Shown here: piece after piece, positions 19,667 to 26,801 of the stretch | Layout: each line of letters starts with the position of its first letter | Position numbering within the stretch: position 1 is the stretch's first letter | NCBI GenBank assembly: GCA_025458085.1 | Contig: JALOTC010000010.1 | Span: 1 to 41,276, forward strand | DNA: 41,276 nt | Direction of reading: 5' to 3' | Source of the DNA: Cypionkella sp. | GTDB lineage: Bacteria; Pseudomonadota; Alphaproteobacteria; Rhodobacterales; Rhodobacteraceae | The notes under the pieces: model-generated | What the model saw: only the letters and a program-made list of their open reading frames with translations | What the model was told of the DNA's origin: nothing | The model's database searches: none | Program-made: the position numbers and the translations under genes

Positions 19667-19996
19667 ATGAACCGCACCGAATTCATCATCGTCACCGCCA
19701 TCATCCTGATGGTTGCCTTTGCCCTGGGCTGGTTCGCGCATTGGATCATGAGTCGCTTCGCCCGCGTCACCGGCGGCGATGTGGGTGAGCTGGACCGACT
19801 GAGCCAAATGCTGCACGAAGCGGAAGAGACCCGTGATCAGGCCATCCTCTACCTTGAACAGCGGGAGGCCGAATTGATGAATCAGATCGCGCAGACCGAG
19901 GCGGAGCTGCGCGCGGCGATGGAGGGCCTGCGGGACGCAAGGGCCGAGGCCGAAGAAATGCGCGCCTATATCGAACGGATGCACGCCAATTCGTGA
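19667..19996 (+). CDS. Single-pass membrane protein with coiled coil
   Basis: A 109-residue protein: a transmembrane helix at about residues 6-28 (IIVTAIILMVAFALGWFAHW), then a charged, heptad-like region from residue 40 to the end (LDRLSQMLHEAEETRDQAIL, QTEAELRAAMEGLRDARAEA). The start MNRTEF lies 27 bases after the OmpA-domain gene, so the two are probably co-transcribed, and the coiled coil may mediate assembly in the cytoplasm. The family is not named by me; function unknown. Confidence 0.8.
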   Translation: MNRTEFIIVTAIILMVAFALGWFAHWIMSRFARVTGGDVGELDRLSQMLHEAEETRDQAILYLEQREAELMNQIAQTEAELRAAMEGLRDARAEAEEMRAYIERMHANS

Positions 19997-20097
19997 TCGC
20001 GGCCCCTGCACCAACTGACGCCCTCATCAAGCCCCTTGCCCCAATTCGCCTAGCGCGCATACTGCTCTCTTGTCGCTTTTCCATCGGAGCCTTTCCC

Positions 20098-20667
20098 ATG
20101 CGCCTTTTCCCAAGCCTTGTTCTCCTTGCCGCGGCCCTCACCCTGCCTGCTCAGGCGGATGAAGTATCAGACCGGATCGACGCCGCCCGCGCGGCTTACG
20201 ATGCCCAAGACCTTAGAACCGCGGGCGCGGAACTCGCCGCCGCCAGCAAGGCGATTGCCGAGATGAAATCGGCCCTTTTGGCCCAGTCCCTCCCCGCTGC
20301 CCCCGAAGGCTGGTCGCAAACCATCAACACCGAATTTCAAGCCAATCTCGCCATAGCGGGCGGCGGAACGGGGGCCGAAGCCTCTTACGCTGCCGAAGAT
20401 GGCACCACGGTCACCGTCAACATGATGATGGATAGCCCGATGCTGGCCATGATGATGGGCATGTTCGGCAATCCGCAAATGCTCGCCATGATGGGAAAAA
20501 CGGTCGAGGTGAACGGCGCCACGCTGCTCGATCAGGACAACAGCCTGACGACCGTGGTCGACAACCGCATCATGGTCAGCATCAGCGGCGCGCCCGCCGA
20601 CCAACTCCTGCCCTTCGCCCAAGGCATGGATTTCGTCGCCCTCGCAGGTTTCGACGCGCCGAAGTAA
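20098..20667 (+). CDS. Small secreted protein with a methionine-rich segment
   Basis: A 189-residue protein with a clear signal peptide (MRLFPSLVLLAAALTLPAQA) and a GGAG ribosome site before the ATG. The mature part begins with a helical segment (SDRIDAARAAYDAQDLRTAG), then a beta-rich domain. In its middle lies an unusual run with 11 methionines in about 27 residues (MMMDSPMLAMMMGMFGNPQM and following). The protein is otherwise unremarkable and not recognised. It follows the membrane coiled-coil protein and is convergent with the hydrolase gene, the stops being 3 bases apart. Confidence 0.8.
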   Translation: MRLFPSLVLLAAALTLPAQADEVSDRIDAARAAYDAQDLRTAGAELAAASKAIAEMKSALLAQSLPAAPEGWSQTINTEFQANLAIAGGGTGAEASYAAEDGTTVTVNMMMDSPMLAMMMGMFGNPQMLAMMGKTVEVNGATLLDQDNSLTTVVDNRIMVSISGAPADQLLPFAQGMDFVALAGFDAPK

Positions 20668-20670
20668 CGC

Positions 20671-21459
20671 TCAAGGCCCGCCCAGACAGGCCTCCATCAA
20701 GGCACTGCCCGGATCGGCCAGATCGTCGATCACATCGAAATGGTGCCGCCCCGCCGCCACGGTCCAAGGGCAGGCCCAATCTTCCGACAGACAGCGCGCC
20801 TGCCACACAAAGGCAGGCCGCTCCTGCCCGCCAACCCAGACATGCGCCTCCACCCCCGCGCAGCGCGGCAGGAGTGTCGGGCTTTCCGCCGCCGCCTCCG
20901 CCGCATCCAGCCGCAGGGTCTCGTTCATCGTCGTGGCCATCAGGGGCCGCAGATCGGCCAGCGGCGAAATCGGCACCACCCGCACCACGCCCTCGGCCCC
21001 ATCTGCGCAGCCCATCCGCGCCGCCAGATGCCCCCCCGCCGAATGGCCCGTGATGACCACAGGCCCCGCCACCTGCCCGCGCGCAAAGGCCACCGCCGCG
21101 CGGATCTCTGCGGTCATCTGCGCAATCCGCGCCTCTGGGGCCAAGGTATAAGAGGGCATCGCACAGGCCCAGCCCCGCGCCAAAGCCCCCGCCGCCAGAT
21201 GGGACCACTCCTCGCGCCCAAAGGCCATCCAATAGCCGCCGTGGACAAAAACCATCACCCCCAGCGCTGCGCCTTCGGGCAAAAAAAGGTCCATCCGCTG
21301 CCGCGCCCCCGGCCCATAGGCCAGCCCCAGCCGCGCCCGTGCGCCCAGTGCGGCCCGAAACGCCGCTGCCTCTGCCTGCCATCTCGGCACGAACCCCTCC
21401 GCGCCGGGAATAAAGGCTCCATTGGCATAATCCCGGTCCGCTTGGCTTGCGAATTCCAT
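20671..21459 (-). CDS. Alpha/beta hydrolase, arylformamidase-like
   Basis: A 262-residue cytoplasmic esterase or amidase. The oxyanion motif HGGYW (about residue 73), the nucleophile elbow GHSAGGHL (about residue 138), and the C-terminal histidine in AAGRHHFDVID show an intact alpha/beta hydrolase triad frame. HGGYW is characteristic of kynurenine-formamidase-like and BD-FAE esterases, so N-formylkynurenine hydrolysis is one possibility, though no tryptophan-catabolism genes are nearby. The ATG at 21459 has GGCGGAG upstream. Divergent from gabD. Confidence 0.88.
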   Translation of the reverse strand: MEFASQADRDYANGAFIPGAEGFVPRWQAEAAAFRAALGARARLGLAYGPGARQRMDLFLPEGAALGVMVFVHGGYWMAFGREEWSHLAAGALARGWACAMPSYTLAPEARIAQMTAEIRAAVAFARGQVAGPVVITGHSAGGHLAARMGCADGAEGVVRVVPISPLADLRPLMATTMNETLRLDAAEAAAESPTLLPRCAGVEAHVWVGGQERPAFVWQARCLSEDWACPWTVAAGRHHFDVIDDLADPGSALMEACLGGP

Positions 21460-21516
21460 CTCCGCCTCTTTTGATCAAAAAATGGCCGCCCTAGAACTGG
21501 ACAGGACGCCTGCGCC

Positions 21517-22974
21517 ATGCTTTGCATGTCCCGATCCGAAATGGGAGAGTCCGATGCTCGACACCGTCACCAACCTCGCGTCCCTTCTCAAGATGGCGAT
21601 ACTTTCGCCGTGGTGAACCCCGCCCGCGGCGACATCATCTGCCATGTCCCCAACCTTGGCCGGGCCGAAACCGCTCGCGCCATCGCCGCCGCTGATGCCG
21701 CGATGAAGGATTGGGCCGCCCGCACCGGCAAGGAACGCGCCCAAATCCTGCGCAAATGGTTCGAGTTGATGATGGAAAACCAGCACGATCTGGGCCTCAT
21801 CCTCACCGCCGAAATGGGCAAACCGCTGGCCGAGGCAAAGGGCGAAGTCGCCTATGGTGCCTCCTTCATCGAATGGTTCGGCGAAGAGGCGAAACGCATC
21901 TACGGCGAAACCATCCCCGGCCACCAGCGCGACAAGCGCATCACCGTGCTCAAACAACCCATCGGCGTTGTCGGCTCCATCACGCCGTGGAACTTCCCCA
22001 ATGCGATGATCGCCCGCAAGGCTGGCCCCGCGCTTGCCGCAGGCTGCGGCTTCGTCGCCCGCCCGGCGGCAGAAACGCCCCTTTCGGCGCTGGCGATGGG
22101 GCTTTTGGGCGAACGCGCGGGCCTTCCCAAGGGGATTCTCTCCATCATCACCTCCAAGAAATCCTCCGATATCGGCAAGGAATTCTGCGAAAACCACACC
22201 GTGCGCAAACTCACCTTCACCGGCTCGACCGAGGTAGGCCGCATCCTTCTGCGTCAAGCCGCCGATCAGGTGATGAAATGCTCCATGGAACTGGGCGGCA
22301 ATGCCCCCTTCATCGTCTTTGACGACGCCGATCTCGATGCCGCGGTCGCCGGAGCGATGATGTCGAAATTCCGCAACAACGGCCAAACCTGCGTCTGCGC
22401 GAACCGCATCTATGTGCAGGCCGGCGTCTATGACGCCTTCGCCGCCAAACTCCGCGCCGCCGTTGAAAAATCCCGCGTGGGCGATGGCCTGTCTGATGAT
22501 GTGCAATTCGGCCCCCTCATCAACAAGGCCGCTGTCGAAAAGGTGCAGGAACATATCCAAGACGCCACCGCCAAAGGCGCACGCGTCGAACTCGGCGGCA
22601 AGCCCCATGCGCTTGGCGGCAATTTCTTCGAACCCACCATCCTCACCGGCGTGACCGATGACATGCTGGTGACGAATGAAGAAACCTTCGGCCCCCTCGC
22701 GCCACTGTTCAAATTCGACACCGAGGAAGAAGTCGTGGCCAAGGCCAACGCCACGATATTCGGCCTCGCCTCCTATTTCTATGCCCGCGACATTGGCCGC
22801 ATCACCCGCGTGCAAGAGGCGCTGGAATACGGCATCGTCGGGGTGAACACCGGCATCATCTCCACCGAAGTCGCCCCCTTCGGCGGGGTCAAGCAATCCG
22901 GCCTTGGCCGCGAAGGCTCCCGCCATGGGATGGAGGATTATCTGGAGATGAAATACATCTGCCTCTCGATCTGA
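21517..22974 (+). CDS. gabD: Succinate-semialdehyde dehydrogenase, N-terminus disrupted
   Basis: NAD(P)-dependent aldehyde dehydrogenase of the GabD branch (succinate semialdehyde to succinate). From DGDTFAVVNPARGD (residue 26 of this reading) onward the enzyme looks complete: ITPWNFPNAMIARK, FTGSTEVGR, the general base in MELGGNAPF, the catalytic cysteine in NNGQTCVCANR, and GVKQSGLGREGS. The natural N-terminus is displaced. The ribosome-site-bearing ATG at 21554 encodes MLDTVTNLASLLK in another frame and stops at 21616. The frame here can only be entered from upstream ATGs (21517, 21526, 21541) that give a meaningless leader. About 18 residues seem missing, counting 460 residues from D26 plus 13 against a usual length near 491. 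Confidence 0.85.
   Translation: MLCMSRSEMGESDARHRHQPRVPSQDGDTFAVVNPARGDIICHVPNLGRAETARAIAAADAAMKDWAARTGKERAQILRKWFELMMENQHDLGLILTAEMGKPLAEAKGEVAYGASFIEWFGEEAKRIYGETIPGHQRDKRITVLKQPIGVVGSITPWNFPNAMIARKAGPALAAGCGFVARPAAETPLSALAMGLLGERAGLPKGILSIITSKKSSDIGKEFCENHTVRKLTFTGSTEVGRILLRQAADQVMKCSMELGGNAPFIVFDDADLDAAVAGAMMSKFRNNGQTCVCANRIYVQAGVYDAFAAKLRAAVEKSRVGDGLSDDVQFGPLINKAAVEKVQEHIQDATAKGARVELGGKPHALGGNFFEPTILTGVTDDMLVTNEETFGPLAPLFKFDTEEEVVAKANATIFGLASYFYARDIGRITRVQEALEYGIVGVNTGIISTEVAPFGGVKQSGLGREGSRHGMEDYLEMKYICLSI
21554..21616 (+). pseudogene. gabD: Displaced native N-terminus of gabD
   Basis: GGGAGAG four bases before an ATG starts MLDTVTNLASLLK, the expected N-terminus of Rhodobacteraceae GabD. 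The frame then diverges into MAILSPW and a stop. The body of the enzyme resumes in the neighbouring frame at GAT 21592, which shares its first base with the last lysine codon. A deletion of 3n+1 bases (about 52) explains this. Confidence 0.7.
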
Positions 22975-23096
22975 CCTTCCGCCGCGGGCGGGGTTTCTGT
23001 GCGCCAGCGCAGGCCCCTCCCGCGGCTCACGCCACTGGCGGCGCGGGCGCACAGCGCCTAGCTTTAGGGCCAAAGCCACAGCAAAGGGCATCCGCC

Positions 23097-23201
23097 ATGT
23101 CAAACGACTACACTCCCCCGAAAGTCTGGAAATGGGAACAGCCCTCGGGCGGCGCTTTCGCCAATATCAACCGCCCCATTGCAGGCGCCACCCATGACGC
23201 G
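23097..23201 (+). pseudogene. yghU: Displaced N-terminus of YghU-type glutathione transferase
   Basis: From the ATG at 23097 the first 35 codons read a standard YghU start (DYTPPKVWKW, then GGAFANINRPIAGATHDA). The frame then goes off family and stops, while the rest of the enzyme continues one base later at ATC 23203. What is missing between them is the segment of about 19 residues ending in the TPNG glutathione-binding motif. Confidence 0.72.
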
Positions 23202-23895
23202 CATCAAGGTCACGATCCTTCTGGAAGAACTGCTGGAGGCTGGCCACGCCGCCGAATATGACGCGTGGCATATCGATATCGGCAAGGGCGAACAATTCAG
23301 CACGGGCTTCGTCGCCATAAACCCCAATTCCAAAATCCCCGCGCTGATGGACCACAGCGCCACACCGCCCCAGCGCGTCTTCGAATCCGCCTCCATCATG
23401 CTCTATCTCGCCGAAAAATTCGGCGGCGCCTTCATCCCCCAAGCCCCCGCCGACCGGACCGAGATGTTTAACTGGCTCTTCTGGCAAATGGGCAGCGCCC
23501 CCTTCGTCGGCGGCGGCTTCGGCCATTTCTACGCCTATGCCCCGGTGAAAATCGAATATGCGATCAACCGCTATGCGATGGAAACCAAGCGCCAGCTTGA
23601 CGTTCTCAACCGCCATCTCGCCGACCGTGACTGGATGGCAGGCCCCAGCTACAGCCTCGCCGATATCGCGATCTTCTCGTGGTATGGCAACATGGTCCTT
23701 GGCCGCGCCTATAACGCCGCCGAATTCCTTGATGTCGAAAGCTATACCCATGTCCTCGCTTGGGCGCGCCGCATCGATGCCCGCCCCGCCGTGATCCGTG
23801 GCCGCATGGTCAACCGCACCTGGGGTGAGCCTTGGGAACAACTCAAGGAACGCCATTCCGCCGCCGATTTCGCCAGCGTCCCGAAACGGCCCTGA
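23194..23895 (+). CDS. yghU: Glutathione-dependent disulfide-bond oxidoreductase (YghU/Nu-class GST), truncated
   Basis: The body of a Nu-class glutathione transferase, 233 residues from the ATG at 23194. It has IKVTILLEELLEAGHAAEYD, NPNSKIPAL with the cis-proline, FESASIMLYLAEKFG (the E-S pair that holds the glutathione gamma-glutamyl group), and the all-helical domain GGGFGHFYAYAPVKIEYAIN through WYGNMVLGRAYNAAEFL. The first beta strand with the TPNG motif, whose Thr and Asn activate glutathione in YfcG and YghU, is absent because of a frameshifting deletion at about 23201. As written the protein should not bind glutathione normally. Related genes run about 285 residues. Confidence 0.82.
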   Translation: MTRIKVTILLEELLEAGHAAEYDAWHIDIGKGEQFSTGFVAINPNSKIPALMDHSATPPQRVFESASIMLYLAEKFGGAFIPQAPADRTEMFNWLFWQMGSAPFVGGGFGHFYAYAPVKIEYAINRYAMETKRQLDVLNRHLADRDWMAGPSYSLADIAIFSWYGNMVLGRAYNAAEFLDVESYTHVLAWARRIDARPAVIRGRMVNRTWGEPWEQLKERHSAADFASVPKRP

Positions 23896-23909
23896 AGTCT
23901 CCTGTCCTC

Positions 23910-23962
23910 CTTCATCTTGGCCCAAATACTCTCGGGGGGCGCGGGGGGCAGACAGCCCCCCG
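23910..23962 (-). repeat. Dispersed hairpin element, copy B
   Basis: Read on the minus strand: an 8-base-pair stem (CGGGGGGC / GCCCCCCG around the loop TGTCT), then a C-rich spacer, CCCGAGAGTATTTGG and AAGATGAAG. Parts and order match copy A at 12636-12695. It lies 15 bases after the YghU-type gene. Confidence 0.72.
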
Positions 23963-24087
23963 CCTTACCGGCAAGCCAAGGCAGGCAGATCCGAAACGCG
24001 TGATTTTGACACCTGCCGCATCGCGCCCCTTCCCCCTGCGCGCCCTTTGCGCTATGCGGCCCCGTCTTTGGACGGAAGGAGCACCAG

Positions 24088-25044
24088 ATGGGCTACAAGG
24101 TCGTTGTCGTCGGCGCTACCGGGAATGTGGGCAAGGAAATGCTCAACATCCTGGCCGAGCGCGAATTCCCCGTGGATGAAATTGCCGCGCTGGCCAGCCG
24201 AAAATCGCTGGGCACCGAGGTAAGCTTCGGCGACCGAACTTTGAAAACCCAGGATTTGGACACGTTCGACTTCACGGGCTGGGATATCGCGCTCTTCGCC
24301 ATCGGGTCAGACGCGACCAAGGTCTATGCGCCCAAGGCGGCAAGCCAAGGCTGCGTGGTGATCGATAACTCCTCGCTTTACCGCTACGATCCGGACATTC
24401 CGCTGATCGTTCCGGAAGTGAACGCGGAGGACATCGTCCGCTACAAGAACAAGAACATCATCGCCAACCCCAACTGCTCCACCGCGCAGATGGTGGTGGC
24501 CCTCAAGCCCCTGCATGACCGCGCCCGCATCAAGCGCGTGGTCGTCGCCACCTATCAATCGGTCTCCGGCACCGGCAAAGAGGCGATGGACGAACTCTGG
24601 AACCAGACCAAGGGCCTGTTCGTCCCCGGTCAGGAAGTCGCGCCCAAGGTCTACCCCAAGCAGATCGCCTTCAACGTGATCCCGCATATCGACATCTTCC
24701 TCGACTCGGGCGAGACGAAGGAAGAATGGAAGATGGTGGCCGAAACGAAGAAGATCCTTGATCCGTCGATCAAGGTCACCGCCACCTGCGTGCGCGTGCC
24801 GGTGTTCGTCGGCCATTCCGAGGCGATCAACATCGAATTCGAAGATTTCCTCGATTGGGAAGAGGCGACCGATATCCTGCGCGAAGCGCCCGGTGCCACC
24901 TACATCAGCCGCATCCGTCAGGATTCGACGATCGAGAATGGCCTGAACCTGTGGTGCGTCAGCGACAACCTGCGCAAGGGTGCCGCCCTGAACGCCGTGC
25001 AGATTGCCGAAGTGCTGGGCAACCGCTGCCTGAAAAAGGGCTGA
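24088..25044 (+). CDS. asd: Aspartate-semialdehyde dehydrogenase with internal gap
   Basis: Reduces aspartyl phosphate to aspartate semialdehyde for lysine/diaminopimelate, threonine and methionine synthesis. The NADP fold GATGNVGKEML opens the protein, and catalytic Cys130 (NPNCST), Gln157 (YQSVSG), Arg236 (CVRVPVF) and His243 (VGHSEA) are present. GGAAGGAG precedes the ATG. The length, 318 residues, is 22 short of the usual 340. The gap falls at residue 269/270 (base 24894), where APG is joined directly to ATYISRIRQDS; relatives have a conserved stretch there ending GYVTPVECVGDF. The loss is in frame. It should disturb the dimer-forming C-terminal domain, so activity is doubtful although all catalytic residues remain. 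Confidence 0.92.
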   Translation: MGYKVVVVGATGNVGKEMLNILAEREFPVDEIAALASRKSLGTEVSFGDRTLKTQDLDTFDFTGWDIALFAIGSDATKVYAPKAASQGCVVIDNSSLYRYDPDIPLIVPEVNAEDIVRYKNKNIIANPNCSTAQMVVALKPLHDRARIKRVVVATYQSVSGTGKEAMDELWNQTKGLFVPGQEVAPKVYPKQIAFNVIPHIDIFLDSGETKEEWKMVAETKKILDPSIKVTATCVRVPVFVGHSEAINIEFEDFLDWEEATDILREAPGATYISRIRQDSTIENGLNLWCVSDNLRKGAALNAVQIAEVLGNRCLKKG

Positions 25045-25064
25045 GTCGCCCTCGACCTACGTGA

Positions 25065-25097
25065 AGCAGAGGCCCGCCATTGGCGGGCCTTTTGCTT
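25065..25097 (+). terminator. Rho-independent terminator of asd
   Basis: GGCCCGCC, loop ATT, GGCGGGCC followed by TTTT, 20-odd bases after the asd stop. Flanking AAGCA and TGCTT can lengthen the stem. Confidence 0.88.
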
Positions 25098-25279
25098 TGC
25101 TGCATCCTGATAGCAAACAAGGCGTCACAGCCACACAGGGGCACATGGCCCCAAACCATCCGGAAACCATCCAAAAGGTGGTGTCCCTTATCCTTCCAGA
25201 AGCACGGCTTATCTTTTCGCGCAGGTGCATTGGCGCAGTCTTCAGCCTATTCCTAGATCATCGCGAAAGGAGATGCGCC

Positions 25280-25441
25280 ATGACCCAGAAAGCTGAAGAA
25301 CTCTTCGCCTCGCTCGCCGAAATGTTCTCGCCCTCGGCCAAGCGCTATGCGGAATCGCTTGCCCCCCTGATGCCCAAGCGGGACGCAACGGCTTCGCACT
25401 CCACGCCTCGTCGCGTCAGCGTGTTTGGTCACGCTGCCTGA
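25280..25441 (+). CDS. Small protein of 53 residues, unknown function
   Basis: Starts MTQKAEELFASLAEMFSPSA after a strong AAGGAG ribosome site at the right spacing. The first 30 residues look like an amphipathic helix; the tail is basic and rich in Ser/Thr (TPRRVSVFGHAA). A strong terminator follows 26 bases after the stop and the asd terminator lies upstream, so it is a single-gene transcription unit. No family recognised. Confidence 0.65.
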   Translation: MTQKAEELFASLAEMFSPSAKRYAESLAPLMPKRDATASHSTPRRVSVFGHAA

Positions 25442-25467
25442 TCGTTTCACACGTTCCTCTGGGAAGG

Positions 25468-25496
25468 GGGGATGGCTGAAAGGCCATCCCCTTTTT
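25468..25496 (+). terminator. Rho-independent terminator after the 53-residue gene
   Basis: A 9-base-pair stem GGGGATGGC / GCCATCCCC with a six-base loop is followed by TTTTT. Confidence 0.9.
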
Positions 25497-25549
25497 CCGT
25501 TTCAAGGGAAATGGCAAAGCGCGGCACGGTGCAAAACCGTCCCACGCAC

Positions 25550-26194
25550 TCAAACCGGGGAAAAACCGCGCAGGGGGTCGTATTGCTCCAGAACGCCTTC
25601 GCCCGTGTCATTCCACAACCCATGCAGCGTCAAACGCTCTTCCTCGACCGCGCGGGCGACGAAGGGGAAGGTCATCAGGTTTTCAAGGCTCACCAACACC
25701 GCCTCTTTCTCCAAGGCGCGCGGGCGCACAGCATCGGGCAGGTCTTTCACCCGGTCAAATCCGGGGCGCAGAATATCCATCCACCGCCCGACGAAAGAGG
25801 ATTTCTCCTCCAAAGCGGGGGCAAGGCCACAGCACATGTCATGGCACCCCCGCACGCCGCCACAGTTCGAATGGCCCAGCACCACGATATGCGCCACACC
25901 CAGCGAGGTGACCGCATATTCCACCGCCGCCGATGTGCCGTGATACTCGCCATCAGGATTATAGGGTGGCACAAGATTTGCGATGTTGCGGTGGATGAAG
26001 AATTCCCCCTCATCCGCCCCAAAGATCGACGTAACATGGACGCGGCTGTCACAGCAGGAAATCACCATGGCGCGCGGATGCTGACCACTTTCGGCCAACC
26101 TGCGAAACCACGCCTTGTTGTCCTGATAGGAGGTCGCGCGCCAGCCATGAAACCGCTGGATCAGATAATGGGGAAGCGGGCGGGCTGCATTCAT
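25550..26194 (-). CDS. Beta-class carbonic anhydrase
   Basis: Zinc enzyme interconverting CO2 and bicarbonate. The 214 residues begin MNAARPLPHYLIQRF after GAGGA. Zinc ligands are visible: Cys47 and the Asp49-Arg51 dyad in SCCDSRV, and His108-Cys111 in VLGHSNCGG. HRNIANLVPP and GTSAAVEYAVTSLGVAHIVV are typical of the plant/bacterial beta class. It could supply bicarbonate for carboxylases. It is a single gene on the minus strand, divergent from the Hpt-like gene. Confidence 0.95.
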   Translation of the reverse strand: MNAARPLPHYLIQRFHGWRATSYQDNKAWFRRLAESGQHPRAMVISCCDSRVHVTSIFGADEGEFFIHRNIANLVPPYNPDGEYHGTSAAVEYAVTSLGVAHIVVLGHSNCGGVRGCHDMCCGLAPALEEKSSFVGRWMDILRPGFDRVKDLPDAVRPRALEKEAVLVSLENLMTFPFVARAVEEERLTLHGLWNDTGEGVLEQYDPLRGFSPV

Positions 26195-26348
26195 GCCGGT
26201 CGTCCTCGGGTCGCCCTTAGGGCGGGTCTAGGCGCGGTGATACGGGGCAATCGCAGAAAATTCGAGAGGAATATTGCCGCGGCAGCAACGTTTTCTTCAG
26301 CGCCGCGGCTGTTTCTCGCATTCGGGTGTGACTAGGAAAGGTGTGGCC

Positions 26349-26738
26349 ATGACGGCTGAAAAAATTGTCACGCTGCATCCCGTTGAACGGGTGCAGCAAG
26401 ATGCGGAACCCATCGCCTCGCTCTATCGCGATCTGGGCACAACCTCCGCCGAACAGGTGGTGACACGTGCGCTCACGGAACTGGGGCTGACCATGGCAGC
26501 GCTCAATGCACAGGTCCGCGCCCGCGACCTCGATGCACTCGCGCGCCGCCTGCGCAAATTGCAGTCCATGGCCGAAAACCTCGGACTTGTGTCCCTTGCC
26601 CGTGTGGCACAGGATCTGCGCATTTGCCTTGGCCGCAGCGATGCCACGGCCTTTTCCGCCGTCTGGGCGCGGCTCATCCGCATCGCGGAACGCTCGCTTG
26701 CCCCGGACCGCGATCTGCTCGACAGGTCGCTACACTGA
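26349..26738 (+). CDS. Hpt-fold-like helical protein lacking the phospho-histidine
   Basis: A 129-residue all-helical protein starting MTAEKIVTLHPVERVQQDAE after AGGAAAGG. Residues 50-100 (LDALARRLRKLQSMAENLGLVSLARVAQDL) have the spacing of a histidine phosphotransfer domain, where the pattern is normally H..K....NLG...L. The histidine position appears to be occupied by Arg, so phosphotransfer is unlikely. Comparable pseudo-Hpt proteins act as docking or inhibitory modules; here that is inference. It stands before the aminopeptidase gene, 63 bases away. Confidence 0.7.
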   Translation: MTAEKIVTLHPVERVQQDAEPIASLYRDLGTTSAEQVVTRALTELGLTMAALNAQVRARDLDALARRLRKLQSMAENLGLVSLARVAQDLRICLGRSDATAFSAVWARLIRIAERSLAPDRDLLDRSLH

Positions 26739-26801
26739 CAGGTGCCCTTGCGGGCGGCAGAGGAACGGCTAGGCTTGGCGCGACCCAAGCAAGAGGCTCC
26801 G

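Noticed and set aside
19993-20097. An N-terminal extension of the Met-rich secreted protein from 19993
   Set aside because: It would bury the signal peptide 35 residues inside; the ATG at 20098 has its own ribosome site.
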